Positions 16,018-23,558 of a stretch of 38,213 nt of DNA are shown here, piece by piece. The notes below the pieces were generated by a model that worked only from the letters and a program-made list of their open reading frames with translations, searched no databases and had not been told where the DNA came from. Made by a program: the position numbers and the translations under genes. Origin of the DNA: Alistipes sp. CAG:268 (lineage in GTDB: Bacteria; Bacteroidota; Bacteroidia; Bacteroidales; Rikenellaceae). Numbering within the stretch: position 1 is the stretch's first letter; every line of letters begins with the position of its first letter. The stretch covers positions 28,740-66,952 of the forward strand of contig FR892001.1 in assembly GCA_000434235.1 (NCBI GenBank), read 5' to 3'.

Positions 16018-18314
16018 TGTTCCGTCCGCTTCTGATTCTGCTGTGTGTACTGTCGTGCGGCTGTTCCGTGCCGCACGACTGCACCGGCTATGTGAATCCC
16101 TTCATCGGAACGCTCCACGAGGGACACTGCGTCCCCGGGGCCACCGTTCCGATGGGTATGGTACAACCCGGTCCTGAGTCCGTGGACTCCCTCTACGAGG
16201 GCTATTTCATGGACCATGTGACGGGCTACCGCTATGCGGACCGCTACCTGGCGGGCTTCACCCAGACGCACCTCAACGGAGTGGGGTGCCCCTCGATGTC
16301 GGACATCCTGCTGATGCCCTGGTGCGGGCGCGAGATCGCCGGCACGGAGCGCGGAGCGTTTCGCTCGGAATACGACAAAACCTCCGAGGTGGCCTCACCG
16401 GGTTATTATGCCGTGCGGCTCGAGGATAACCGCACGCAGGTTGAACTGACGGCTACCCGCCGCGTGGCGTGCCACCGCTACCGCTTCGACGATCCGGCAA
16501 CGGCCCGTGTCCTTGTCGATCTCCAGTACGGGGTGGCGTGGGATTCGACGCGGCTTGCCGGCAATGTCCTCGAGGTCCGTCAGGAGTTCGACGACTACGG
16601 CCTTTCGGGTTACCGCCGGCCGCGGGAGTGGGCTCCGCGCGACCAGTACTACACGATCCGTTTCGACCACCGCATCGCTTCGGTCGTCGAACTGCCGGCT
16701 CCGGATTCCGCCGAGCGGGCTCCGCGCTACGTGCTGAGCTTCGAGATGGACGGTGACGCCGAGCTCGGCGTGCGGATCGCCCTCTCGACGACGAGCGTCG
16801 AGGCGGCCCGCCGCAACCTGGCGGAGGAGGCGGCCGACAGCGAATCGTTCGATGTCCTCCGCGAACGGGCCCGCAGCGCGTGGAACGACCTGCTTTCGCG
16901 CGTCGAGATCTCGGGCGACCGGGAGCAGCGGACCAACTTCTATACGGCGCTCTACCGCCTCTACATGCAGCCCAACGACATCGCCGACACGGACGGCCGC
17001 TACCGTTCCGAGGCGGGCGAGGTGCGTACGAGCCGGTCGGGACACTTCTTCTCGACCCTCTCGCTGTGGGACACCTACCGGGCGGCGCACCCGCTCTATA
17101 CGATCCTGACCCCCTCGCTCGTGCCATTGTTCAACGGCTCGATCATGGAACACTATGCAGCCAAGGTGGCCGATCCCTCGAATCCGCTCGAGGCGCACCG
17201 CTACCTGCCCCGGTGGGCCCTGTGGGGACATGAGACCCGTACGATGATCGGCAACCACGCCGTTCCGGTGCTGGTGGATGCCTGGCTCAAGGGGCTGCGC
17301 CCGGAGGGCTACGGCGACGATGAACTGTTCGAAGCCGTCTGGGAGAGTCTTCGCAAGAGTCATTACCGCAACCACACGGAGCTGATCGACACCTACGGAT
17401 ACATCCCCTTCGACCGTTCGCTCTCGGCTGTGGACGACGGCCGCGAGACCGTCTCCCGGCTGCTCGAATCGGCCTACGACGACCATTGCGCCGCCCTGCT
17501 CGCCCGCGCGCTCGGACGCACGGCCGAGGCCGACACGCTCGAGGCACTTGCGCGCAACTGGACGAACGTCTTCGACCCCGAATCGGGATTCATGTGCGGC
17601 CGGCGGGCCGACGGCAGCTTCCGGCGGGGGGAGGACCCTGCCCGGGTGGTCGGCGAGTGGGTGGCCGGATCGGATTTCACCGAGGGGAATGCCTGGCACT
17701 ACCTTTTCCACGTACAGCACGACATCGAGGGGCTGATGGAGCGCATGGGGGGTGAGGAACCCTTCGTTGCACGGCTCGACTCGATGTTCTACACCCGCAC
17801 GGGACGTCCCTATGTCAAGGACCTCGTGTGGAACATCTACGGGACCCTCGGGCAGTACTGGCACGGCAACGAACCGTGCCATCACGTGCCCTATCTCTAC
17901 AAGTACACTTCGCGCGGGTACAAGACCGACGCCATCCTGCGTTACCTGACCCGCAACTTCTACCTCAATGCACCGGACGGCCTTCGCGGCAACGACGACT
18001 GCGGGCAGATGTCCGCATGGTATCTCTTCGCCGTGTCGGGCTTCTACCCGGTGGATCCCTGCGGGGGCGAGTTCGTGCTCGGGGCTCCGCAGGCCGAACG
18101 GATCGCCTTCCGGCTCGAGAACGGACGGACCTTCACCGTGCGTGCCGAAGGCCTCTCCGATGAGTGCATGTTTGTCGCCTCGGTGACGCTCGACGGGAAA
18201 CCTTACCCCGGGCGCACGATCTCCTACGAACGGATCATGGAGGGCGGCGAACTGGTTTTCCACATGGTTTCGCGGCCTGACGGCGCGGAACTCCAAAACT
18301 TCCGTTGCGAATGA
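16017..18314 (+). CDS. GH92-family alpha-mannosidase lipoprotein
   Basis: A 765-residue calcium-dependent exo-alpha-mannosidase of the GH92 family, commonly alpha-1,2 specific. I chose the ATG at 16017, which overlaps the preceding stop. It opens a signal peptide MFRPLLILLCVLSCGC with cysteines at 14 and 16 as possible lipid sites, followed by the family N-terminus YVNPFIGTLHEGHCVPGATVPMGMVQP. GH92 motifs are EGNAWHY (556-562), HGNEPCHHVPYLY (from 616) and GNDDCGQMSAWYLFAVSGFY (from 658); these carry the acidic residues used by the family as catalytic acid, base and calcium ligands. Length is typical. It overlaps the following transporter gene by 4 bp (ATGA). Together with GH38 it would trim mannose from glycans imported by the SusCD pair, at the cell surface or in the periplasm. 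Confidence 0.95.
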   Translation: MFRPLLILLCVLSCGCSVPHDCTGYVNPFIGTLHEGHCVPGATVPMGMVQPGPESVDSLYEGYFMDHVTGYRYADRYLAGFTQTHLNGVGCPSMSDILLMPWCGREIAGTERGAFRSEYDKTSEVASPGYYAVRLEDNRTQVELTATRRVACHRYRFDDPATARVLVDLQYGVAWDSTRLAGNVLEVRQEFDDYGLSGYRRPREWAPRDQYYTIRFDHRIASVVELPAPDSAERAPRYVLSFEMDGDAELGVRIALSTTSVEAARRNLAEEAADSESFDVLRERARSAWNDLLSRVEISGDREQRTNFYTALYRLYMQPNDIADTDGRYRSEAGEVRTSRSGHFFSTLSLWDTYRAAHPLYTILTPSLVPLFNGSIMEHYAAKVADPSNPLEAHRYLPRWALWGHETRTMIGNHAVPVLVDAWLKGLRPEGYGDDELFEAVWESLRKSHYRNHTELIDTYGYIPFDRSLSAVDDGRETVSRLLESAYDDHCAALLARALGRTAEADTLEALARNWTNVFDPESGFMCGRRADGSFRRGEDPARVVGEWVAGSDFTEGNAWHYLFHVQHDIEGLMERMGGEEPFVARLDSMFYTRTGRPYVKDLVWNIYGTLGQYWHGNEPCHHVPYLYKYTSRGYKTDAILRYLTRNFYLNAPDGLRGNDDCGQMSAWYLFAVSGFYPVDPCGGEFVLGAPQAERIAFRLENGRTFTVRAEGLSDECMFVASVTLDGKPYPGRTISYERIMEGGELVFHMVSRPDGAELQNFRCE

Positions 18315-19450
18315 ACCGTAAAAACACCCTTGCCGGGCTTTTGCCCGTGCTGTTCAGTTTCTTTGTCATGGGCTTCGTCGATGTCGTCGGCGTGGCGACC
18401 AGCTACGTGAAGGCCGATTTCTCGCTGAGCGACCGCATCGCCAACCTGCTGCCCATGATGGTTTTCCTCTGGTTTGCCGTCTGCTCGCTGCCCACGGGGG
18501 TTCTGATGGGGCGCATCGGGCGGAAGCGGACGGTCATGGCCAGTGCCGTCGTGACCTTCGTGGCGATGCTGCTGCCGCTGGCCGACTATTCGTTCCCGGT
18601 AGTGCTGACGGCCTTCGCCCTGCTGGGCATCGGCAACACGATGCTCCAGGTGTCGCTCAACCCGCTGCTTGCCGATGTCGCCGGCGAGGCCCGTGCGACG
18701 AGCATGCTCACGCTCGGGCAGTTCATCAAGGCGGTCTGCTCGATGCTCGGCCCCGTGCTTGTAGGCGTGGCGGCCGGCGTGTGGGGCAACTGGCGGCTGA
18801 TTTTCCCGCTCTATGCCCTCATCACCCTGCTGTCGTGGCTCTGGATGGCCCGGCTGAAGGTCGATGAGTCGCACTCCGAGCCGGTCGGCGCCCGCGGCGT
18901 CCGTACGCTGCTCACCGACGGCTACATCCTGATGCTGCTGTCGGTCATCGTGTTGAGCGTCGGCTTCGAGATCGGGCTGATGACCGCCGTGCCGAAGTAC
19001 CTCTCGGAGCGCTGCTCGCTCCCGCTCGACCGGGCGGCGATGGGCTGCAGCCTCTACTACCTGGCCCGTACCGCGGGGACGTTCGGCGGTGCGGTGGTCC
19101 TTTCGCGCATCTCTTCGCGCCGCTTCCTGACGGTCTCGATGCTGCTGGCCCTCGTCGCGCTGGGACTCTTCATGACGGCAGCCGATGCGACGGTGCTCTT
19201 CGTCACACTCTTCGTGTTGGGACTCTGCTGCGCCAACGTCTTCGCCATTGCCTTCTCTGCGGCCCTCAAGTCGGCTCCGGGGCGTGCCAACGAGGTCTCG
19301 GCGCTGATGATCATGGGTGTGGCCGGCGGTGCGCTGCTGCCACCCCTCATGGGCGTCGTGGCCGACCTGAGCGGTCAGTGGGCCAGCCTGTTCGTCCCGG
19401 GCGTCGCGCTGCTCTACATGCTTGTCGCCTCCCTGAAACTGAAAAATTAA
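18311..19450 (+). CDS. MFS transporter, probably for a sugar
   Basis: A 379-residue inner-membrane transporter of the major facilitator superfamily with about 12 hydrophobic segments. The start at ATG 18311 overlaps the GH92 stop (ATGA); an in-frame TTG six bases earlier is less likely. Segment 1 reads LLPVLFSFFVMGFVDVVGVA, close to FucP/GluP-type sugar:proton symporters, and the loop between segments 2 and 3 has the MFS signature GRIGRKR. Segment 4-5 has GIGNTMLQVSLNPLLADV, again characteristic of that subfamily. Placed after two mannosidases, it is the natural candidate to carry released monosaccharide across the inner membrane. Substrate could be mannose or a modified (for example methylated) hexose; that is inference. 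It ends 19 bp before the methyltransferase module. Confidence 0.88.
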   Translation: MNRKNTLAGLLPVLFSFFVMGFVDVVGVATSYVKADFSLSDRIANLLPMMVFLWFAVCSLPTGVLMGRIGRKRTVMASAVVTFVAMLLPLADYSFPVVLTAFALLGIGNTMLQVSLNPLLADVAGEARATSMLTLGQFIKAVCSMLGPVLVGVAAGVWGNWRLIFPLYALITLLSWLWMARLKVDESHSEPVGARGVRTLLTDGYILMLLSVIVLSVGFEIGLMTAVPKYLSERCSLPLDRAAMGCSLYYLARTAGTFGGAVVLSRISSRRFLTVSMLLALVALGLFMTAADATVLFVTLFVLGLCCANVFAIAFSAALKSAPGRANEVSALMIMGVAGGALLPPLMGVVADLSGQWASLFVPGVALLYMLVASLKLKN

Positions 19451-19469
19451 CCGATAAAAATTATCCAAT

Positions 19470-20540
19470 ATGAAAGAAATGACATCTCTGGAACGCTGCA
19501 TGGCCGTGCTGGACGGGCGGATGCCCGACACGCTTCCCGTCGTGCCGCAAAGTTTCATGTTCGCGGTCGAGACGGCCGGATACAAGATCGGCGAGGTGAA
19601 CCGCAACGGCCGCAAGATGGCCGAGGCCCACATCGTCTCGCAGGAGAAATACGGATACGACGGCTGCGTGATCGACTTCGACGACGCGACCATTGCCGAG
19701 GCCGTAGGCGCCAAGGTGATCTTCCGCGACGACGAACCCGCCATCGTGGACGAGCAGCAGCCCGTGCTCAAGGACCTGCGCGACGTCTATGACATGCCGA
19801 TTCCCGATCCGATGAGCTCGGGACGTCTCAGCGTCTGGCTCGAGGCCACCGAGCGTCTGGTCGAGGCCATCGGCGACCATGTCTTCGTCATGGGACGCGC
19901 CGATCAGGGCCCTTTCAGCATCGCCTGCCTGCTGCGCGGAACCACGCAGTTCATGATGGACCTGCTGACCGAGGACCCCAAGCTGATAGCCGATGTACTG
20001 GACTACTGCCGCCGCATCAGCGCCGTCTTCGCCAAGGCGCAGAAGGATGCCGGTGCGCATGCCACCTCGATCGGTGACGCCTTTGCCGGCCCGAACCTCA
20101 TCTCGCCCGACATGTACCGTCAGTTTGCCTTCGAGCCCGAGCGGAAGCTGGTCGAGGAGGTACAGGACTACGGCATTCCCTTCTCTGTGCACATCTGCGG
20201 CGATACGACCGGAATCATCGGAGACATGGGCCGCACCGGAGCCCGCATCCTCGAGGTGGACTGGAAACTCGATATGGCCGAGGCGCGCCGTCTCGTGCCT
20301 GAATCGACCGTGCTGATGGGCAACATCGACCCGAGTTTCCCGCTGGTGGTCGGTACGCCCGATGACGTCGATGCCGCCGTGAAGAACCTGGTGGCCAAGA
20401 CCCGCGGCCGCCGCCACATCATCAGCTCGGGCTGCGCAATGGGCCGCAATACGCCCGAAGCCAACTTCCGCGCCTTCATAGCCGCGGCACGCCGCTACGG
20501 TTCCTACGAGGAGCTTTGCCGGCTGAATGAAAACCTGTAA
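19470..20540 (+). CDS. UroD-type cobalamin-dependent methyltransferase (first copy)
   Basis: A 356-residue cytoplasmic TIM-barrel protein of the uroporphyrinogen-decarboxylase superfamily, in the MtaA/MtbA/CmuA-like branch rather than heme synthesis. The zinc-thiolate signature of that branch is visible: H241-x-C243 (SVHICGDT) and C322 (ISSGCAMGRNTPEANF). Members move methyl groups between a corrinoid protein and a thiol, or from a methyl donor to the corrinoid. The corrinoid protein is encoded 28 bp downstream, and a second UroD-type protein follows it, so one copy may take methyl from the substrate and the other pass it on. Bacteroidetes are not known to use coenzyme M, so the acceptor could be homocysteine or tetrahydrofolate; this is inference. 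Heme-type UroD is unlikely because of the corrinoid neighbours and the HxC...C motif. Confidence 0.88.
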   Translation: MKEMTSLERCMAVLDGRMPDTLPVVPQSFMFAVETAGYKIGEVNRNGRKMAEAHIVSQEKYGYDGCVIDFDDATIAEAVGAKVIFRDDEPAIVDEQQPVLKDLRDVYDMPIPDPMSSGRLSVWLEATERLVEAIGDHVFVMGRADQGPFSIACLLRGTTQFMMDLLTEDPKLIADVLDYCRRISAVFAKAQKDAGAHATSIGDAFAGPNLISPDMYRQFAFEPERKLVEEVQDYGIPFSVHICGDTTGIIGDMGRTGARILEVDWKLDMAEARRLVPESTVLMGNIDPSFPLVVGTPDDVDAAVKNLVAKTRGRRHIISSGCAMGRNTPEANFRAFIAAARRYGSYEELCRLNENL

Positions 20541-20568
20541 ATGACGAAAACAAAAAAACGACAGAATC

Positions 20569-21210
20569 ATGACCAATCTGCAAGAACTTTCGGATGCCAT
20601 CGTGGCGGGACATCTCGAGCCCGCCGTCGAACTGACCCGTCAGGCGATCGATGAGGGGGTGGACCCGCAGTCGATCATCTCCGACTACATGATCCCGGCC
20701 ATGCAGCGCATCGGCCAGCGCTTCCAGGAGGGCAAGGCCTTCGTCCCCGAGCTGCTGATGGCGGCCCGGGCCATGAAGGGCGCCCTGGAGCTCATCAAAC
20801 CCCTGTTGTCGAGCGGCAAGTCGGCGACGATCGGCAAGATCGTCATCGGCACGGTCTACGGTGACCTGCACGACATCGGCAAGAACCTCGTGGCCTCGAT
20901 GTTCGAGGGCTGCGGCTTCGAGGTCATCAACCTCGGCGTGAACATCACGGCCGACCGGTTTGTCGAGGCGGTGCGCACCGAGCAGGCCGACATCCTCTGC
21001 CTCTCGGCCCTGCTTACGACGACGATGAACTACATGAAGACGGTGATCGAAGCCATCGAGCAGGCCGGACTGCGCGACCGGGTGAAGATCATGGTCGGCG
21101 GTGCGCCGGTCAATCAGCTGTTCGCCGACCAGATCGGCGCCGACGGCTATTCGGACAATGCCAACTCGGCCGTGCTGAAGGCCAAGGAACTCATCGCAAA
21201 ATCGGCATAG
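20569..21210 (+). CDS. Corrinoid (B12-binding) methyl-carrier protein, MtaC/MtbC-like
   Basis: A 213-residue cytoplasmic shuttle protein. The N-terminal helical cap domain (about residues 1-85, ELSDAIVAGHLEPAVELTRQ to AARAMKGALELIKPLL) covers the cobalamin. The Rossmann-type B12 domain follows with the base-off/His-on motif GDLHDIG, with the cobalt-ligating histidine at H101. It continues with GFEVINLGVN, the SALLTTTM loop (the SxL element) and the GGAPVN motif near the end that holds the nucleotide tail. Length equals that of free-standing methanol, methylamine and methoxyaryl corrinoid proteins. It lies between two UroD-type methyltransferases (28 bp and 4 bp gaps), which are presumably its partners. 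Which methyl donor charges it is unknown. Confidence 0.95.
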   Translation: MTNLQELSDAIVAGHLEPAVELTRQAIDEGVDPQSIISDYMIPAMQRIGQRFQEGKAFVPELLMAARAMKGALELIKPLLSSGKSATIGKIVIGTVYGDLHDIGKNLVASMFEGCGFEVINLGVNITADRFVEAVRTEQADILCLSALLTTTMNYMKTVIEAIEQAGLRDRVKIMVGGAPVNQLFADQIGADGYSDNANSAVLKAKELIAKSA

Positions 21211-21214
21211 CGTT

Positions 21215-22225
21215 ATGGAACGGAACATGAAACAGTGGGTCGGGGAGCTGATTGCCTCCCCGGACCGCGCGGCGCTCCCGATCATGACCCACTCGGGAAT
21301 CGAACTCATCGGACACAGCGTCCGCGATGCGGTTACCGACGGCGAGGTGCATGCCCGCGCCGTGCTGGCGCTCGCCGAGCGTTATCCTTCGTTGGCCTCG
21401 ACCGTGATCATGGATCTGACCGTCGAGGCGGAGGCTTTCGGCGCCGAGATCCATTTCCCGGAGGACGACGTCCCCAGCGTCGTGGGACGTCTGGTCTGCG
21501 ACCGTGCCGGGATCGAGGCGCTGGCCATCCCTTCGCTCGATGCCGGACGTGTCCCCGAGTACCTGAAGGCCAACGAGCTGGTGGCGCGCGCGTCGGACCG
21601 TCCCGTGCTGAGTGGCTGCATCGGTCCCTATTCGCTGGCCGGGCGTCTCTACGACATGTCGGAGATCATGATGGGCATCTATATCGAACCCGACACGATC
21701 CGCCTGCTGCTGGACAAGTGCACGGAGTTCATCACCGAGTACTGCAAGGCGCTCAAGCGGGCCGGTTCCAACGGCGTGCTCATCGCCGAACCGGCCGCCG
21801 GCCTGCTCTCCGACGACGCCTGCCGGGAGTTCTCCTCGGTCTACGTCCGCCGGATCGTCGAACAGGTGCAAGACGACAACTTCGCCGTCATCCTCCACAA
21901 CTGCGGCAATACGGGGCAGTGCACCGCGGCCATGGTGGCCACGGGCAGCATGGGCTACCACTTCGGAAACGGCATGGACATGGCCGCGGCGTTGCGCGAC
22001 TGCCCGTCGGACACGCTGGTAATGGGCAATGTCGATCCCGTATCGGTCTTCAAGATGGGTACGCCCGAGCAGGTGTACGGAGCCTCCACGGCGCTGCTGG
22101 AGATGGCGGCGGGGCATCCGAACTTCATCCTTTCGTCGGGGTGCGATACCCCTCCGGGGGTTCCGGCGGCCAACATCGAGGCCTTCTATCGGGCAGTTGC
22201 GGACTTTAACGGACGGAAGCGATGA
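21215..22225 (+). CDS. UroD-type cobalamin-dependent methyltransferase (second copy)
   Basis: A 336-residue paralogue of the first UroD-type protein and of similar length. It carries the same zinc-thiolate pattern: H228-x-C230 in VILHNCGNTG, and C310 in LSSGCDTPPGVPAANIEAF. NCGNTGQC differs from the first copy's HICGDTTG, and the spacing to the last cysteine is 80 against 79 residues, so the fold is kept while the substrate pocket may differ. It begins 4 bp after the corrinoid gene and ends in an ATGA overlap with the cupin gene, so it is translationally coupled. The segment VILHNCGNTGQCTAAMV and the C-terminal SSGCDTPPG are close to MtaA/MtbA-like proteins, which suggests the acceptor-side role, but I cannot assign donor and acceptor sides firmly. 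Confidence 0.87.
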   Translation: MERNMKQWVGELIASPDRAALPIMTHSGIELIGHSVRDAVTDGEVHARAVLALAERYPSLASTVIMDLTVEAEAFGAEIHFPEDDVPSVVGRLVCDRAGIEALAIPSLDAGRVPEYLKANELVARASDRPVLSGCIGPYSLAGRLYDMSEIMMGIYIEPDTIRLLLDKCTEFITEYCKALKRAGSNGVLIAEPAAGLLSDDACREFSSVYVRRIVEQVQDDNFAVILHNCGNTGQCTAAMVATGSMGYHFGNGMDMAAALRDCPSDTLVMGNVDPVSVFKMGTPEQVYGASTALLEMAAGHPNFILSSGCDTPPGVPAANIEAFYRAVADFNGRKR

Positions 22226-22647
22226 TCGAACGGTATTATCACGAGGCGGAGGGGTACAACCCCTTCCTGATCCGCGAGGGTTGGCAGGTCGCCCAGCTCA
22301 ACTATCTTCCGGGCCACGGCCTGGACGACATGGTCGATGTCGAGGTGCACCGGCAGACCGACGAGGCATTCATCCTGTTTGCGGGAACGGCCGTGCTGGT
22401 GGCCGCCGAGATCGGCGATGAGGGCATCTCGTTCGAATGCGTGCGCATGACGCCCGGAGTCACCTACAACATCCCGGCCGGGGTGTGGCACAACATCGGC
22501 ATGTCGCGCGATGCACGCATGATCATCGTCGAACGTGACGGGACGCACCTGCATGACGGTCTTCACCGTCCGTTCAGCGACGCCGAGGCGGAGCAGTTGC
22601 GTGCGGCCGTCGCCGAGACGCTCAAGAAGAGCGACGCATGCCGTTGA
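22222..22647 (+). CDS. Cupin-fold protein of the methyl-transfer operon
   Basis: A 141-residue cytoplasmic protein with one cupin barrel. Metal-binding positions of cupin motif 1 appear as VHRQTDEAFILFAG (His and Glu) and motif 2 as TPGVTYNIPAGVWHNIGM (the final His). It could be a sugar- or carboxylate-binding cupin, an isomerase or a small lyase; no known enzyme family is recognised. Its N-terminal motif YHEAEGYNPFLIREGWQVAQLN has no clear meaning to me. It overlaps the second methyltransferase gene by 4 bp and the GTPase gene by 10 bp, so it is made with the corrinoid system. A role in binding or converting the demethylated or methylated substrate is a guess from position only. Confidence 0.75.
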   Translation: MIERYYHEAEGYNPFLIREGWQVAQLNYLPGHGLDDMVDVEVHRQTDEAFILFAGTAVLVAAEIGDEGISFECVRMTPGVTYNIPAGVWHNIGMSRDARMIIVERDGTHLHDGLHRPFSDAEAEQLRAAVAETLKKSDACR

Positions 22648-23558
22648 ATCTGATTGTATGCGGTTTCCTGGGCAGCGGGAAGACAACGCTCATCCGCCGC
22701 ATCGTGCGTGAGGCGCTTGCCGACCGCCGGGTCGTCGTCGTGGAGAACGAGTCGGGACGCGAGTCCGTAGACGGGCTCTATCTCCGCGATGGCGGGCTGA
22801 AGGTCGTGGACCTGCGTGCCGGGTGCGTCTGCTGCACGTTGCGGGGCGAGATGGCGGCAACGATGGAGCGTATCCGGACCGATTTCGATCCGGACTGCGT
22901 GTTCCTCGAACCGTCGGGGCTCGGCGACCTGGCCGACCTGCTCCGCATTCCGGGTTTCGAACCCGACGGGGTGGTGATGCTCGTGGATGTGGAGCGTTTC
23001 GACCTGCTGTTGAAGTTGAACCGCGACCATTTTCTCCGACAGTTCCGGCTCGCACCGGTCATCGTCCTGACCCGGACGGACCTCTCCACGCCCGAACGCA
23101 CCGCTGCGGTACGCGACGAACTGGAGCGAATCAATCCCCAGGCGCTGATCGTTGAGGGAGGCGATGCCTTTGACGGAAACTGGTGGCTCGAGACCGTGCC
23201 CGGCTGCTATGCCCGATTCCGGGCCTTCTTCCCGGTTCTGCCGGCCGGGGGACCGCGCTTCGTCACGGAGACCTTCCCCGTCGGCCGGCCGGTGAGCCGC
23301 GACGATCTGGCCGCTCTCTTTGCGCGGCTTGCGGAGCGGAATCTCACCCCCGTGCGGGCCAAGGGATGCCTGTGCAGCGATGCGGGGTGGGTGAAGGCCG
23401 ACTGGCTTGCTCCCGGCCGGCTCGAATGCTCGCCTGTCGCCGGGGCCCCCGAGTGCGGAGGGTTTCTCACCTGCTGGTGGGTCGATGCCGGAGCGGGAAC
23501 ATGGGCGGCCGATGCCGCAAAAGCTTGTTTGAAAGAGTGGATTTATGGAACGAAATGA
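22638..23558 (+). CDS. CobW-family (G3E) GTPase, possible metallochaperone
   Basis: A 306-residue P-loop GTPase of the G3E family. Walker A is GFLGSGKTT (residues 9-17), the family's CxCC metal site is C63-V-C65-C66 (AGCVCCTLRG), and the Walker B/switch region reads VFLEPSGLGDL. The base-recognition motif, usually NKxD, appears as TRTD (VLTRTDLST), an unusual replacement of two residues. A CobW C-terminal domain starts around residue 210. Members insert or deliver metal ions, for example cobalt to B12 enzymes, zinc to stress proteins and iron to nitrile hydratase. Located inside a corrinoid methyltransferase operon with 10- and 14-bp overlaps, it may serve zinc loading of the UroD-type proteins or cofactor maturation of the corrinoid protein. 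That role is inference. Confidence 0.87.
   Translation: MPLNLIVCGFLGSGKTTLIRRIVREALADRRVVVVENESGRESVDGLYLRDGGLKVVDLRAGCVCCTLRGEMAATMERIRTDFDPDCVFLEPSGLGDLADLLRIPGFEPDGVVMLVDVERFDLLLKLNRDHFLRQFRLAPVIVLTRTDLSTPERTAAVRDELERINPQALIVEGGDAFDGNWWLETVPGCYARFRAFFPVLPAGGPRFVTETFPVGRPVSRDDLAALFARLAERNLTPVRAKGCLCSDAGWVKADWLAPGRLECSPVAGAPECGGFLTCWWVDAGAGTWAADAAKACLKEWIYGTK

Noticed and set aside
19470..20540. Heme-pathway uroporphyrinogen decarboxylase
   Set aside because: The corrinoid neighbours and the HxC...C motif point to the methyltransferase branch of the superfamily.
19451..20568. Cobalamin riboswitch in front of the corrinoid genes
   Set aside because: The gaps are only 19 and 28 bp and A-rich, too short for a riboswitch.
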